The translations under genes were made by a program, and so were the position numbers. Shown here piece after piece: positions 12,830 through 26,600 of a stretch of 64,000 bases of DNA. Positions within the stretch are counted from its first letter, which is position 1; each line of letters begins with the position of its first letter. The notes below the pieces were generated by a model that saw only the letters and a list, made by a program, of their open reading frames with translations, searched no databases and was not told the origin of the DNA. The stretch comes from Lagopus muta (lineage: Eukaryota; Chordata; Aves; Galliformes; Phasianidae), in the NCBI RefSeq assembly GCF_023343835.1, contig NC_064437.1, forward strand, positions 10,319,001-10,383,000, written 5' to 3'.

Positions 12830-15800
12830 GACACCGGTGTCCATCTCCTAAGTCATAAGCAGTCTTATTTTTCTTTGGGTAAGGCAATAGAGAGCTCTAG
12901 ACCAAAATAGACAAGAAACATTGGAGGCTGGATGCTGGAGGGTGCTGGAGCTGCAGGCTTGGGTGTGTGGAGGTATTATATAGTGAGTCAGCAGGGTACA
13001 AACATAAATAGTAAACATCTTGTTCTTTGTAAGCCTATCATGGCTATTCCCTGGAAAGCAAAATATTGGTGACAACTATTGCAGGACCCACAGTGAGAAA
13101 ACAGCATTTCGAGAGCCGAAGCACTGAGCTTTTGTGTTCTGATGCTGCTGCAAATCCCAGCTGGATTTGATTTTACTTCTATAGTTTCCTGCTTCTGCAT
13201 TCCTATAAAGTTTCTAAGCTACTTTAAAAGTAATTATTTGCTTCAGGGAGGTCTTTTGGTTTTGCTCAGGGTTGTAGCACTTCAGTTAACCAGGCCACGG
13301 AATCTGCCCATTTCTCTTTGAAACTAGGCATTGTGAAGCCATCCCTGTTCTCTTTCTGCCCTTGAGCTGTAACATATAATCTGCCTAATGAAGGATTCCT
13401 CTGCAAATCAAGGGTGGGGACACATACCCCCAGAGCGTACTAGTATGTGCTAGCTATCTGAAAGAGAATCATCTTGCTTCTTGCTGCTTTTGCCTGGACT
13501 TCCTTTTTGACTTGTGGTGAAAGTCAGTACTGTATTTTACTCAATAGCATCTGTCAGCAATCTTAAGGGTGAGGAAATCTCCACTCGGCAGATAGAGTCT
13601 GCAGCTGCTCCTGCACTGCTTGCCTCTGGACTGATCAGATCCATTGCATTGGTGGAGGCTGTGGGCTGTTTTCCCAAATGAAACTTTGGGAAGACTCTGC
13701 TCCAGAAAACTGTGACCAGAGCAGTTATCAGCCTTCTTAAACGTGCAGACCCTGGGAGTTGTTCACTGGAGTTGCACACCCTGTTGTGAATTAAAATCTA
13801 TTCATCAGAGAAACACTTTGCCACACTGTTCTTTCTTGCTGCTTAGAAGAAATCCTTGTGTTGCTGAGGTTTTGTGGATGGTGGCTTGAAAAGCACTGAG
13901 CAGGCAAGTAGGTAGTTTAACTGGATGCACAGTTTGTGTGATCAGCAAAGCAACCACATTATGAATGAATCCAGCTGCATGTCTGCAGCAGTGTCTTCCC
14001 TCCTAACGCAGAGCTCACTGCGCTGTCAGTGGCTACTGACTGCTGTGGGGAACTGGTGTGAAAGCAGGGACACTCAGCTGGCTCTGGTGCAAGGTTTTTA
14101 GGCAGTGCTGAGAGCTGTATAACAGGCCGTACCCAGCAAGGGGCTGAGTGCTGCAGGGATGGCTGCTCCCTGCCCTAGCCCCCTCCTTGTTTTGGCTGGG
14201 AAGGAAGGCAGAAAAATGTCAGAGGAGCTTGCACCAGATCCGTGCTGCTTGTGATCATACATGGAGCTTCAGCTCTGGGAAGTTGCATTGCTTTGCTTTG
14301 TCCCCCAGACTGGCTTCCTTATAAAGCTAAAATATGTCAGGACTGGGGCAGCCTGGAACATGGGCAGAGCTTGGCTGCCTGCCACCCACACTAACCTGGC
14401 CCTCTGAAAACGCCTCCAGTAGGGCAGGCCAGACCTTTCACACACTTGGATGAGAGGAAGGGAAATACGGGCTGGGTTTTTTTCCGCAGATTACAGCACT
14501 GGGGAGGCCGGCAAGCTCGCCAGTGTAACTTCCTGTATGACACAGCCTGTCCTGAATTAGTTCTTGTATAAATTATTGTTAGGAAAACAGTTGATCCTGA
14601 AGTGACATGACTGTGCAGTGGCTGGTAGGTTGCTGTAAAGGTTCGTTTCGTTACCTAGTGTGCTTATGTGGATGCTGCGTTTCTTCCCATTCAGGCTGGT
14701 GGATCTTCTCAGACAGGGAACCCCCAGCTGTTAGTCTCAGGGAGAGGAGCCTGGCTGCTGGGATCAAGTCCTTGGTAATGATAAACTATGTTGATGGAGG
14801 TCTCAAAGCCTTTTGCTTTAAAAGGCATATATTTTTTTTCCCAGCCTTTGGCTCCTGTCCAAATGTTCTTAATGCATTTGTGTCCTCTGGGACGTGAGGC
14901 TAGGACACGCTATTCAAGCTGTGGGAATGGGAATTTCAAACACAGTTTGAGTTACCTTAACATCACATCTAGTTGCTGCCAGTGCTCAGACGTTTAAGCA
15001 GGGAATGGGAATAGGCCTTTTACCCATAAAGTCACACTGGAAATTCATGGTCCACTGACTGTAACTGTGGCCGCTAAGTCCTGTGGTGATTCACCATTCC
15101 CAGTGTGTCAGAATAAAAGCCCAGCCTCGTGGGACCAGGGCAAGGCTTGGGCTGTGTCCTGGTGTGGCAGCAGGTGCTCAAGGACAGGTGCTCTCCTCAC
15201 GTGCACTGGGACTGTTGCACTCAGAGCTCCTGGGGCTTTATGTCCCACCTTGTCTAGTTACTCAGTGAACACGTCTCTTGCCAACCAGGTAATTTCAGCA
15301 GAGAGGAGGCTTGTGGCTCAGGAAGCTCTGCTTGACTCTCTGTGCCCCAGCTGGAGTGCAGGGGTGTGATGGAGCGCAGGCACTGAGCTTCCCCCAGACC
15401 TGCCTGGGTGGCAGTCAGGCTCTGGAGATGTCTGAGTGGACACATGTTGCTCACAAAATTGCAGAGGCTCCAGATTGCTGCTATGCCCCTGGCTCCCAGG
15501 GTGGCATGCTTTACCTGCCATTATTTTGTTTCCTTCCATGTCATCAGCTTTAAGCTGCTCAGCATTCCCTGCTAGAAGCACATCGTCTGTTCCAGCTCCC
15601 AGGAAGCACCGATCTCCTCTGCTGCCTCACACTGTTGGCAGCCTTGTTCCTTCATTGCTGTGGTACCAGCCAGCTCTCTCGCAGAGATTTCAAAGTACAC
15701 AGTGCCAGAAAAATTATCATGTTGGCATGACAGGTTTGCTGTCTGTAATGCTGGATGATTGATATTTATACTTTTTTGTTTTAAGTGTTTATCGATACGA

Positions 15801-18800
15801 TCACATATTTTTCCATCATTATTTTGCATGGAATGACTGTTGAATAGACACACCTGTTTACAAGGCCATCCTGTTTACTTTTCTAAAATGCTGGCACAAT
15901 ATCAGCCTTCTTGTCCTCTGGAGCTTCTCCGGTCTTTCTTGTCATATTGAGTAGTTTGGATATTCTAAAAACAGCCACATTTGTGAAAGTTTTGAGGTGC
16001 AGGATATCCAGACTTTCTGTATTTTTAACACTTGCCTTGTGCAATGGTTGTTGAAGGTCTTCCTGAGTTACTGTTAGAGTGGTGTTTCATCTTTGTGATA
16101 GGAATGCTTCATCTGGCTTCCTCCCAGAGGCAGGAGCAAGGTATTTATTGCCTTTCCTTCCTGCTCTGCTCTCGCTAGTCCCATCATTCTCACCTCATGC
16201 TGAGCTTCCAGCCATGCTGAAATCCCCACTGCCTGTCCCATTGCTGCCTGGGCTGTCCCCCTCCACACACTGTGAGCCCAGCATGGTGCCATCATTTCCC
16301 AGTATCTCTCTGCATCCACCAAGCAGCACAAGCAACATCTGCCATGTGTTTGTTTGCCTGGCCCGTCACCAAGCAGAGATGTGCCTGCAGGTGTCTTTTT
16401 TTTATTAAAAAAGAAAACACGCACAAGTTTTTGTTTGTTCTTTTAACCTACAGATCTTTTAAGTGGATGTCGTCATGTCATGCCTTTATGAAGGAGGTGA
16501 AGTATGCAAGGTGCAAGACAGCTGAGGGAAGGCAGCCCTTGCAGCCTTTACTCTCCATACTGAAGCCAAGTTCGGGTTTCGGGGTGGGCTGCAGGGCCGG
16601 TGTGACGTGGCCTTCCTGGGATGAAAGGTTTCTGGTGGTTGACTGAGCACTTCTTTTTTCTTTTTTCCTTTTTGCTAAGAGCAGTGTTCACGCTGCCAAA
16701 ATGTGCCAAGCCAAGTCTCACAACTGCACCATTGCAGAGCTTCACCTGCAACTCACAGAGGCAAAAACATTTGGACGTGGCAGCAAAAGGTGCCTCTGTA
16801 CTGGAAATGGAAAATCTCAAAAACTACTTTTAAGTCCAAGGCCCAAACTGAGGGAAAATGGCGAAGTGGTAGAAGCAGGAATCCCTGCCTGGCTCTGCAT
16901 TTTCCCTGAGCTCTCGCAGGAGCTTGATGGCCCTGAATGAGCTGGATCACGTTTAAGTGACAGATGGTGTCACTTAATGTTACCACTCACATGGATGCTG
17001 TGGTAGTAAAAGCGTGCTCAAGAGATGGGATGTTTGGATGCATCTGTAAGAGATATCATGAACTGTTAGAGTTCAGGCTAGTGTGACTCCACAGTGTATT
17101 TATTGTCCTTGTGATCATGGAGCGTTCTGGATCCATGAATGTTGCCTTGGTGGAAAATCGCACTTAGAAATTAATGAAATCCTTCTGCAAATTGAGGGAG
17201 TGCCTAAAACCAATGCAAAATCTGCTGACAGGCCTCTTGGAAGATGAAGCTTTTATCTCTTTTTTTTGTGTGTGTCAGTGGTTGGGGTTTCTTTGGTGGT
17301 TTTTTTTTGTTCGTTTGTTTCGTTTTTGTTTTGTTTTGTTTGTTTTTTAATAAGAAAGGAAACTAGTATGTGTATTTCTCTGACTAAGACACATATTTTG
17401 CAAGGTCTAGGGATAAAGTCCTGGTTCCTGCAGCGGCTACCTTGTCTCTGTTGCTCAGATCCTGTCACTGATTTACCTGCTCACTGTAACACTTCTCCCT
17501 CTTTTGCCTTTGGGTCCAAGCTGCTTCTGGCTTAATCAGCAGATTTGCAGTGGTACAAAGGCCCCGCAGTGCTTTGTGGCATGGCAGCTTCATCTCTTTC
17601 AAGCAAAAACTACCACAGGGTAGTTTTACTTTTCATTTCATTGAATGTTTGCTGGCCAGCTTGGGGGCCAAAGGGGCATCACTGCTGTCTATGGGTGTTA
17701 TTTCCTTTGTGAATATACAGTGTTCCCCAGGATGTTCCCGATCTGAATCCAAACCTTTCCCTGCAATACCTACTGCCAGATGGCCCTGGTGGGATGCACC
17801 TGGTTGCTGCAGTCACCCACTGCTCTATGCAGCACAGGCCCTGCTAAGCTTCTACAGCAGCTCTGAGCCAGGAATGACCTGTAAGCAGGCTCTGGGGGTG
17901 CACCTCCCATTAGCTGTTTTTGTTCATTCACTGCAGGGAATTAAAAAAATTAGGAATTGTCCTTGCAATTTTGATCCAGCCTGCACTTGGGGCACACAGC
18001 CCCCTCCTGCCCTTCTTCTTGCCCTGTGCTCTTGTGTCTCGAGCTTGAGCTCAAGAACTGAATGCTTGTCCCCAAGCACAGTGCAGGTGTGAGGTCACCC
18101 AAGGAGGCTTGTGACATTCAACATGAGTAGGACATTGTTAAAGTGGAGAGTGTTTGCAGAAAGGAGGCTCCACTATCTCAGGGCAGTTTGCTGCATATCT
18201 CTATTTCCCTCCTGGTTGTATCTACCCTTTTGAGGGAAGACGGTTGATCTCAGCTATCTGGAAGAAACACTGCAGTCTCTCACAGTAGAAGCTGCCCCAC
18301 TGCTGCTGGGACCTTCTGGGCAGGCACTGGAGCTCACTGCAGGATCTGCCATGGGCTATTTTCTCCCATATTTGCTTTTCTGTGATCTGCCATGGGTCTT
18401 GAGGGAAATGATGTGCTGCTGGTTGCACTGGGGGTGAACCTCAGAAGCAGAGAAGATGCTGGACAGCCTGGGTAGAAGATTGGCCACTGGGAAACAGGCA
18501 GCATCCCCTGGCAGCTTGCAGCCTGAACAGGCAGGCAAAGCCCAGCCCCAGTAGGAGCTGAAACACGGCCTCATTTCATGGCTAAACAATCCCTCTTTGT
18601 GTGTCCTGTTCTCCCAGAACAATCCCCTGCTCTGACAATGTCCTTTATGTGGCTTAGTCCCTGCAGAACAAGCAGCAGTGTGCTCAGCCCAATGCCTGGC
18701 AGCTTTCAGCAGTGCTTGCCTGCAGCCCTACCACTCCACAGCCAAGGCACAGCACCCAGGACCCCTGTCCATCCTCTGCATGGGGCTGTGGTCATTTCAG

Positions 18801-21800
18801 ATAAAGCCAAATGCTTCCCAGGAAAGGCTCAAGCACAGCTGAGGACGCGTAAGAGTTGTCTTTCTTCTGAATCCATTTATTCTGCGGAGATGTTGGAAGT
18901 GATGCACCACAAGTGGGGAAAGCAGCCTGGGAAGTGGTTGTGGAGTGCATGCCACCGCATTGGCCTGAAACCCCAACCACCTATTGGGAGTGGAGAAATC
19001 ACCAGGATTTGCAGAGCAACTCTCAGGCTCCAGGCAGTCTGGGACAGGTTACTGGAGCTGATCCACTGCTGCGGGCTCTAAATTATGAAAGCAAAATGAA
19101 ATGGCTTCAGAGAGAGAGGCTGATGAGAAGCAGAGCTGGAGCTTTCTTATCACCTGCATTTTCTCTCTTCGAAGGCACCTCCCTGTGAGATAGACTTGAA
19201 AGCTCCCTGCAAATGGGAAGATTTTAGGTTCCTACCAGCAACTGAACTTGGAGATCTGCCATGGTCTTCTGCTGCAGCATGCTGCATGTGGACAGCCATG
19301 AAGGTTAGGACTGGCAATGAAGGAACAAGGGGAATGCTTTAGTGGACCCAGAGATTTCTTACAACATCTGCAGAGCGCCCCAGGATGTCATGTATTGATG
19401 GAGTAATGCTTCCAGACTGCATTTGGGATGTCAAGGCTCACACCAGTGAGGCTCCTGGCTCTTATGCAGCTGATAAACAATTCGTTGTGGCAGGAAACTG
19501 CAGTCATGTGTCCTGCCCACTACAGCTGGCAGACAAAGTTCAGCAAATAAGCACACCAGGGCGAAAGTCTGCCTCCAAAGCATCTGAGTGCCAACACACC
19601 ACCACAGTGCCCACAAGCTTCACTTTTATCTCACATTATGCCTTTTTTGCAGGTGATGTTCTAAAGTAAAATCAGAGCATTGTGTTACAGCAGGGTTTTA
19701 AGTGGGGTCATTTCATGCCTGTTGGCTAGAGAAACGTGTGTCCTTTCTGAGCAGCTCCCAGGGATTTTGGATTCCAAGACTGAAGGTATTTTGATCTTCT
19801 GGCTGAAGAGGGAGAAGAGGACTGATAGTGATGGAGTAATTGTCCTTTACTGTCAGGATGATGCAATCGGCATAAATAACAGATGCAAGTTTGTGCAAAT
19901 GAGTCATTTAATGTTGATATCAACCATGGAAGGAGTCAGCATATCAGCTTCAGCTTAACCAAGCATGCACACTCAGGCATGACCTAACTGCCCATCTCCA
20001 TTTACTGAAATCATGTGCCTGCATTATGGTATTTAATAGAGTTTCAGACTCCAAGCAGTGTATTTGTCTCCTCTTTTAGTGGCCAGAGAAGCTTGGTTTT
20101 ATTCTCTCAGAACTACATAGTGGTGATGTAGGAGTCTCTCTTGGATGTTTTGGGGCTGTCAACATGATCGACTTCTCATTTTTAATCTTGGATTTACAGA
20201 GAAAGTGTGCAGCAATGATGTGTGATGGATAGTGCTGTAGGGTCCAGCCTTGGGAGAAAGAGAGAAGGATTAAATAATATCACAGAGCCAATTACCTTTG
20301 TGGTTTCTATCTGACCCCATGCTAAGTTCCTGACTATTCAGGATTAAAAATTAAAGGATGGGAGAGACTCAGACATCATCTTTTCAATCCCAAAGTAGAT
20401 AGGGTGAATTTGTTTATTACGTGAGTCAAAGACCACTGAAGAATTACAGGGCAAAGAGTGCATACTTACTTTTCAATGGATTCATTTTAACTTTTTATTG
20501 TCATTAAGATTTTTTTAGTTGATTAATGTCAACATTTTTACCACATGAGAAACTCAAGATTAAATTTTTGTACATAAAAAAACCAACAAAATACAGCTGT
20601 AAATTTAGTGAACAGTAAGAAAATATAAATTTATTATATATATCAAACATGAGCTATTTTAGGTCCTTAAAAAGCTGAGGTAATTTCTACCTCTGCAATA
20701 GCAACTGAGAAACTACTCATGGAAAATACTGATGGATCTTGGACTTGGAGAGACTGAAGCCCCTCTTATCCCTACCCAGGCAGTTACCCACGGTGACTCT
20801 ATTTTTCAAGTCTGAGAGCAGAGAAGGTTCAATGCTGAGAAACCACACCGGCACTTCTCATCACACACAGATGAAATTGTTGTTACTAATCCTAAGGTCA
20901 TAACCTTTCTTCGAACTTCATTCCTTTTTTATTGCTTAGTTCCTACAGACCTTCCCATCTGATAGTCTGATAATCCTCTATACTGACGACTTCCATCTTT
21001 GCGCCTTCAGCAAGTTACATTAGCACACACTTGCTTTTTGCACACAGACAAAGCAATGAGGAAAAACAGAAATGCACCTGGCTCTGCAAGAGCGGAAGAT
21101 AACAACTGGTGGATGGAACAACGGGAAGGCAGATCGCAGAGATTCACACCCACATCTGTCTGATCAGATCTCCGGCTTGAGAAGGATCAGCTGGTCCCTC
21201 ACTAAAGCCAGAGTGGAAGTGATATGCTCTTCTCCCAGCTAAGTGGTAGAGGAAGGTGCCCAAATTCTCCAAAGCTGGGGCCCTGTGTACCTGGGACAGG
21301 CCGTACACAGCCCATGCTACTGTAAACAAGAGCACGACAGTCAGGTTGTTTCTTGAATTGCAGGTGAATTGCTAATAAAATGTAGGGCTCTGCCAGCTGC
21401 ACAAGCAATATGTGTAGTAAGGGCACCCTCGTACAGGTGTGTGACACAATCACCTTTTGTTTGTAGCCCATACTGTAGCCAGAGCAACATGCCTAGCTGG
21501 CTGCAAACAGTTTTCCTCCCAGATTTTGAGTCACACAGGCACGAATCAAGATTGAAGCAGATTACCCATTTACAAAAGTCTCTCTCCCAACACTTTGTGA
21601 ACACCAGCCTGGACATGACAGGTCATGTCGCTCTGTGGCTTTGTCTCCTTCATCTTCCTTTATTTTTGAAGGATTTTCTTCAATTTGTGTGGTCATGCTC
21701 ATGGCTAGAAGTCAGGAGCTCCACAACGCTCAGCAGACTAGTGGAATCCTTACCGGAGATCTCCAGGACCCTGCATTCTCTTCCAGTCACATCTAGTTGG

Positions 21801-23470
21801 GCCAGCGCCATTCTGCTGGAGAATTAACAGCAGAAACAGAAGATGAAGTAGCAATGGAAAATTAAAGAGCAAATACCCACAGAAGAAATGGTGTAGAGAT
21901 TAGACACAACAGGGAACTGGAGTCCTGGACTGAGAGGGGAGAAAGAAATTGCATTCTGAGTAGAAGACAGTGACCTGGAAATTTATTGCAGTAGAAGGAA
22001 GAAGCTGGGCTGTGCAATTTGGGGCTCAGTTTTAGAGCCTGACAAGCCTGCCAGCAAGGGTGGATCCAGAGGAGAGAAGGAATGCTTAGAGAAGCTATGA
22101 GATTGGGGATATGAGGCTGAAAACTATCTAGCAGGGAGTGGGAAGGAATTCATTGGTGTTCTCTCATTTCATGAGGAACAGCATAGCAAGATTTCCATTT
22201 AACAGGACCAAGAATCAACTTAGAGATCAATAGTTCAAAACAGAAGAACAAGGAAAACAAACGAAATACACGAAAGGTAGCAAATGAAATTGACGCTTGT
22301 TCTTAACAAGGGAGAATAGTGATCCAGCCAGCTGCAGGCCTGCCTGTCTGATATTAGTAGTGTTTGATTAAAGAGTAACTCAGCATATGGACAGGAAATG
22401 GAAAGTGGGTTAAAATATAGTCTGTTATGCCTGTCTAACATTACTATAAAGCAATTGGCCCTACGTGGACTGCAGGGAAACAGATGATACACTGGGAACC
22501 TTGGTAGGCAGTGGGGGCAGAGGTGAGCAGAGGAATTTCACGTGGGAAAGAGTGGTTAAAGGTCAGAAGAACACAGAGCTTGGTGCAAGGGAGCACATCA
22601 GGACACACAGAAGGTTACCACTGAGGTATTTTGTAGATATTAGCAAAAATATTAGGAGCATTCGGATGAAATTTGTACGGAATCCAGTGTTGTGAGGCAT
22701 TGGCAGTGCAGGAAAGGAATTCTGTATCACCAGAATAGGCATGAAAATCTCCAGGAGTGCAGTTCTTTGTTTTGGGATTTTGTGAGCTGCAAGCACCTGA
22801 AGGATGTGACAAACGTAGCCTTGGCTCCATCCAAGTGGGGAATTCTCACCAGGTGATCACAGAATGTGCCACCACTTCTGGTCACCATCTTCAGGAGGAA
22901 CTTGAACAGCAGCATGGCCAGAAGTGTTGCCTGGACAGTAGGTGCCGGCAGCACAATGTTAGCTTTGAGCACTGGTTAGGAAGCTTGTTTAGTCATCTGT
23001 ATAATGGCTGAGAGGGAGATGATTGCTATCTATAAGTACAGTAGACATAAATACATAGGTGAGGATCTATGGGAGTGTGGTGCAGGAGCAAATGGATATT
23101 AACTGACCATGAATCCATTTAAGCTAGAAAGGAGGTGGTTCCTAAGAATTAGAACAGTGAATTCCGAAACAGGCTTCAGATCAGAAGAGCATGGAGAAAA
23201 GCCCAAACATTTTATGTTCAAGTTCTGTAAGTGAAGACAACATTCGATAGCTGGTGTGATATCACAAAAAAAAAAAAAAAAACGACAACACAACACATGT
23301 GCCACTTGTCTATGGCTCTCCCTCTGCAGGGAGCTGCCTCACCCCTCAGAATCAGCGAATACCACCCCAAAACTCAGCATCCTCCCAGCAAAATTAGAGA
23401 TCTCCACTCAACCCCAGCCCTGAGGTGAAGCCTGTGTGGGCGCGGCCATAAAATGGGCGGGCTGCAGTTC
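12830..23470. other. MED8-ELOVL1 intergenic region, no gene recognised
   Basis: About 10.6 kb separates the MED8 poly(A) site from the ELOVL1 promoter. I see no exon series, conserved protein motif, tRNA or rRNA. The longest open frame (17550-18092) has no family feature. A T/G-rich low-complexity tract lies at 17259-17350 and an A17-18 run near 23264-23282. A 24-base word at 22947-22970 recurs downstream of the ELOVL1 promoter at 24700-24723. Unrecognised old repeats or non-coding transcripts may be present. Confidence 0.55.
17259..17350 (+). repeat. T/G-rich low-complexity tract
   Basis: This tract is built from runs of T broken by single G or TG steps (gtgtgtgtc, gttcgtttgtttcg, ttttgttttgttttgtttg). 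It looks like a degenerate simple repeat, possibly the reverse complement of an A-rich tail. I see no LINE or SINE body next to it. Confidence 0.6.
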
Positions 23471-23472
23471 TA

Positions 23473-23618
23473 GCGACGATTGGCCTAGAAAGAAAAGCTC
23501 CGCCCTTTTTGGGCGGGGCCCTTCCCTCTAAGCCAATCGTCAGCGGCGTGGGGGGCAGGGCAGTACTATATAAGTGCTGGGCAGCCGTGGTGGCGGGCAA
23601 AGCGGGGTGCGGCAGGCG
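23473..23618 (+). promoter_or_regulatory. ELOVL1 core promoter and non-coding exon 1
   Basis: A TATA box (tatataa, 23567-23573) lies about 25-30 bases upstream of a short non-coding exon ending at a consensus donor (gcaggcg|gtgagt, after 23618). Upstream, positions 23473-23544 form an imperfect palindrome. The outer arms are an inverted CCAAT box (gacgattggc, 23475-23484) and a direct CCAAT box (gccaatcgtc, 23532-23541). The inner arms are ctccgccc and gggcgggg. This is a textbook NF-Y plus Sp1 arrangement. The CpG-rich zone extends to about 24610, inside intron 1. The exact transcription start is inferred from the TATA spacing. Confidence 0.75.
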
Positions 23619-26600
23619 GTGAGTTTATGCGTGTGCTGGGCTTCGCGCACATGTGGGGCTCAGTGGGGCGGGAGAGCTGGCCGACTGCTGGGGCTATGAG
23701 CGCTGTGTCTGACTGGGGCTGATCCTCCCTTGGAGGGTTACTGGGGGGAAAGTAAGAGGGTTTGGGACGAGATGTGTAACTGGCTGGTGGGTTGGGCTTT
23801 GCTGTTGGAAAAGCCTTGGGCCACGCTGTAGGGGTGCCTCAAGGCTCGGGGTTGGGCTGCCATGCGTCCGCTGTGCGGCAGGCTGCCCGCGGGCCAGGAA
23901 GCGCCGGCAGCAGCCGCGTGCGTGTGCCCGCGTTCCTGTCACCCGGGATGCTCCGGGGCACGGGAGGAGACGGGCGGTGTCCCGCAGGCCGAGTCCTGCG
24001 ACAGTGTGGGCGCCGCGGCGGAGGGCCGGGCCTGGGGTGGCCGTGGTCCGATGGGGAGGGCCGGGTGTTGCGACACGGCCCCGGCAGGTGGCGAGGCTCT
24101 GGGCCGTTGGGCGCGGCCGCCGCAGGGCAGGAAGGCACCGAGCGGGGCTGTCATACGCGTGGGGATCAGGGGATGACGACACCAGTCGGCTAGAGCCGAG
24201 GATGCCCCGAGCCTGGGGCGGGCGGAGCGCCTCGGCCATCCGCCGGCAGCGGTGCTCGGACCCGGCGCGGGGCGCCCGGCGTGTTACGGCGCGGCCCGGT
24301 GGCTGCGGAACCGTCCGTCCTCACACTTCCGGGCTGCGGGGCTCTGGGCCGCGGTAGGCCCCGGCGGAGCCTCACCCCGCCCCGCGGCAGGGCCGGGCGC
24401 CGCCCCGCTGCTCGCTCCGGGGCGGGTGGGGGGCCGAGCTGCCGGGCCGAGCTGCCTCCCGCCGGCTTGCAGCCGGTGACGGGACGTGAAGGGCCCGGAG
24501 CCCACCGTGCTCGTCTCGGGACGGACCCCGCTGCAGCTGGGGCTGCGGTGGGGCTTCCTCGTAGTGAGGCGTGAGCGGCCTCCGCTGGCAGCACGGAGGC
24601 TGGGGAGTGTTCTCCTACGTAGCCCTCAGCATCAATGTGCCATTGAGAGATTCCTCTGCCCTCCTCCTCCGGTCAGGATGGCAGTACCAGGCCTCTGCTG
24701 GCAGCACAATGTTAGCTTTGAGCGCCGGCTGGTGTAGGTGCCGGTCCTCCCTCTGGCCCTAGCTCTGGAATGCCAGTGGGAGGAGGTTCTTGTCACCTTC
24801 TTGGTGGCAGCAGTACCCAGGCTGTTGTGCATGATGTCTGTGTGTGCTGAGCAACTGTGGCCAAATGCTGACTATCTGACTTCCTGTAGGCAGTGCTGGG
24901 CTTGATCTTTATTTCATGTATGTGGGCCTTATGTAATGATACACAATGTTGGTGAAGATGCAGGTTTGATTTCACAAGACCTGATGAGGCAATGTAAATG
25001 TAACTAAGGACACTCTGGCAAGTGGGGAAGCAGTCTGTGTGCCTCAGTGTGTGGACTCCTTTCCACAGCTGCTGTTGGAGCAGTGCAGAGGGGCTGCTTG
25101 ATGCTGTCCCACTGGCTGTATACATTGGTTCTGGAGGGTGGGAGGAAGTGGAGTAACTCCCAGCTGGAGGCACTTGCATTTGTTTGGTGGGCAGTGTGGG
25201 ATAACACAAGGTACTTTGCTGCTAGTGCGTCTGTCAGAGCATCTCATCCCCATGCCAGGGCTGTCTGTGCAGTAGTACATCCATCCTGCAGTGCTGCCCA
25301 AAATTGTCCACCTTCTCTTCTGCTAGAATGCAGCCAGGGCAGATTCCTAAGTGGATGGAGCTGACCTTCCCACAGGACCTGCTGGGTGGCTTCTTAAGGA
25401 TGGCTTACAGAGTCAAACAGTTGACTGAGCCCTTGGGGCTTGACTGAAGCTGCTGTATCCTTATCTTCTTCAAAGAGATGAGCCCCTTCAGCTTGTGGTT
25501 GTGAGCTGCTGCTGCCAACATATTCCTCTGAGATGCAGCATGATGCCAGCTGTTGCAGTAGCCTGCATCTCAGTGTAGGGATTAAGCCATGCCACCCACA
25601 CAGCCCAGGCCTCTGTGCTCCTGCCCCGCATAGTGTTCTCACCTCTATTTCCCTGTAAGTCTATTACTTAGAGAGAGCTTGTATGGTTCTCTGGGACAGG
25701 AATATGATTTAGTTCTAGCAAAACTGACAGAATGGACTCGGGGAAGAGGCAATAAAATCATTCTGACCTAGAGTTGTCTTGAAGCATTTTTTTTTTTTTT
25801 TAAAGATGAAAACAAAGGACATAGTGTCTTCTGTTTTTTCCTGATAGAGAAAAGCTTTGCATCTCCATGATGCTCTGATGCTGGCTTCCTTGCATTACTG
25901 TGTGATTGACTTTGCACTGTTGTCACAGAGTAGAGATGAACAGTTTCTCCTCACAGCTCCTGCGCTGTGATCCTTTAAGAATGCGCTTCAAGAGGTACTG
26001 GGAATGGTACCTGTGATGACCCAGGAGTTTTTGCCTGTTCCTATGCTTTTGTGCTGAATTTGTGCTACAATGTGCCCTGCTGTCAGGTGGTGGGAGTATG
26101 TGGGCTGGAAAGTCTGGTTCCTGCCAGTCAAACAGGTGAGGCAGCCTGAGCTCTTGCAGGCAGGAGCTGGTCCCCAGGAGCTGCGAGGCTGCTGTTGCTC
26201 AGAGATGACAGGCTGCAGCCGTCAGCTCTCTGCCTCAGCCTTTCCACAACAACAGGCCTGTGTCTGGCTGCATCTGGGACTGTAGTTTTGTGGGGATGCT
26301 AACTGGGTCTGGTAATTCTTGATTCTTCCTTGGAGTCTATTTAATTTCAGGTTGATCCTTCCCTTGTAGGACAAATCGGGTAATAAGCAGTCACTGAGGC
26401 AGCAAATTCTCCAGCTTTGCATGGTGTGCTCTTAGTCTGCAAGCACTGATCTGATAAAGTACTTGCTCGTGGTTTGCTAATAGACTTGTTCTGTATACAT
26501 AGTGAGTTATATCCCATGCTGCTTCTACTTAATCCAAAGAGGCTTTCCTTCTCTGTATGGGACAAGTGGGAGAAGAAGTAGACTTGGTTTTAAGTGATCA

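Noticed and set aside
17550-18092. A 180-aa open frame in the MED8-ELOVL1 gap
   Set aside because: It has no recognisable motif, splice context or conserved block, and long chance frames are expected in 10 kb.
23694-24594. Several overlapping 100-180 aa frames on both strands after ELOVL1 exon 1
   Set aside because: They are low-complexity Pro/Arg/Ala/Gly frames in CpG-island sequence, open on both strands because the GC content removes stops.
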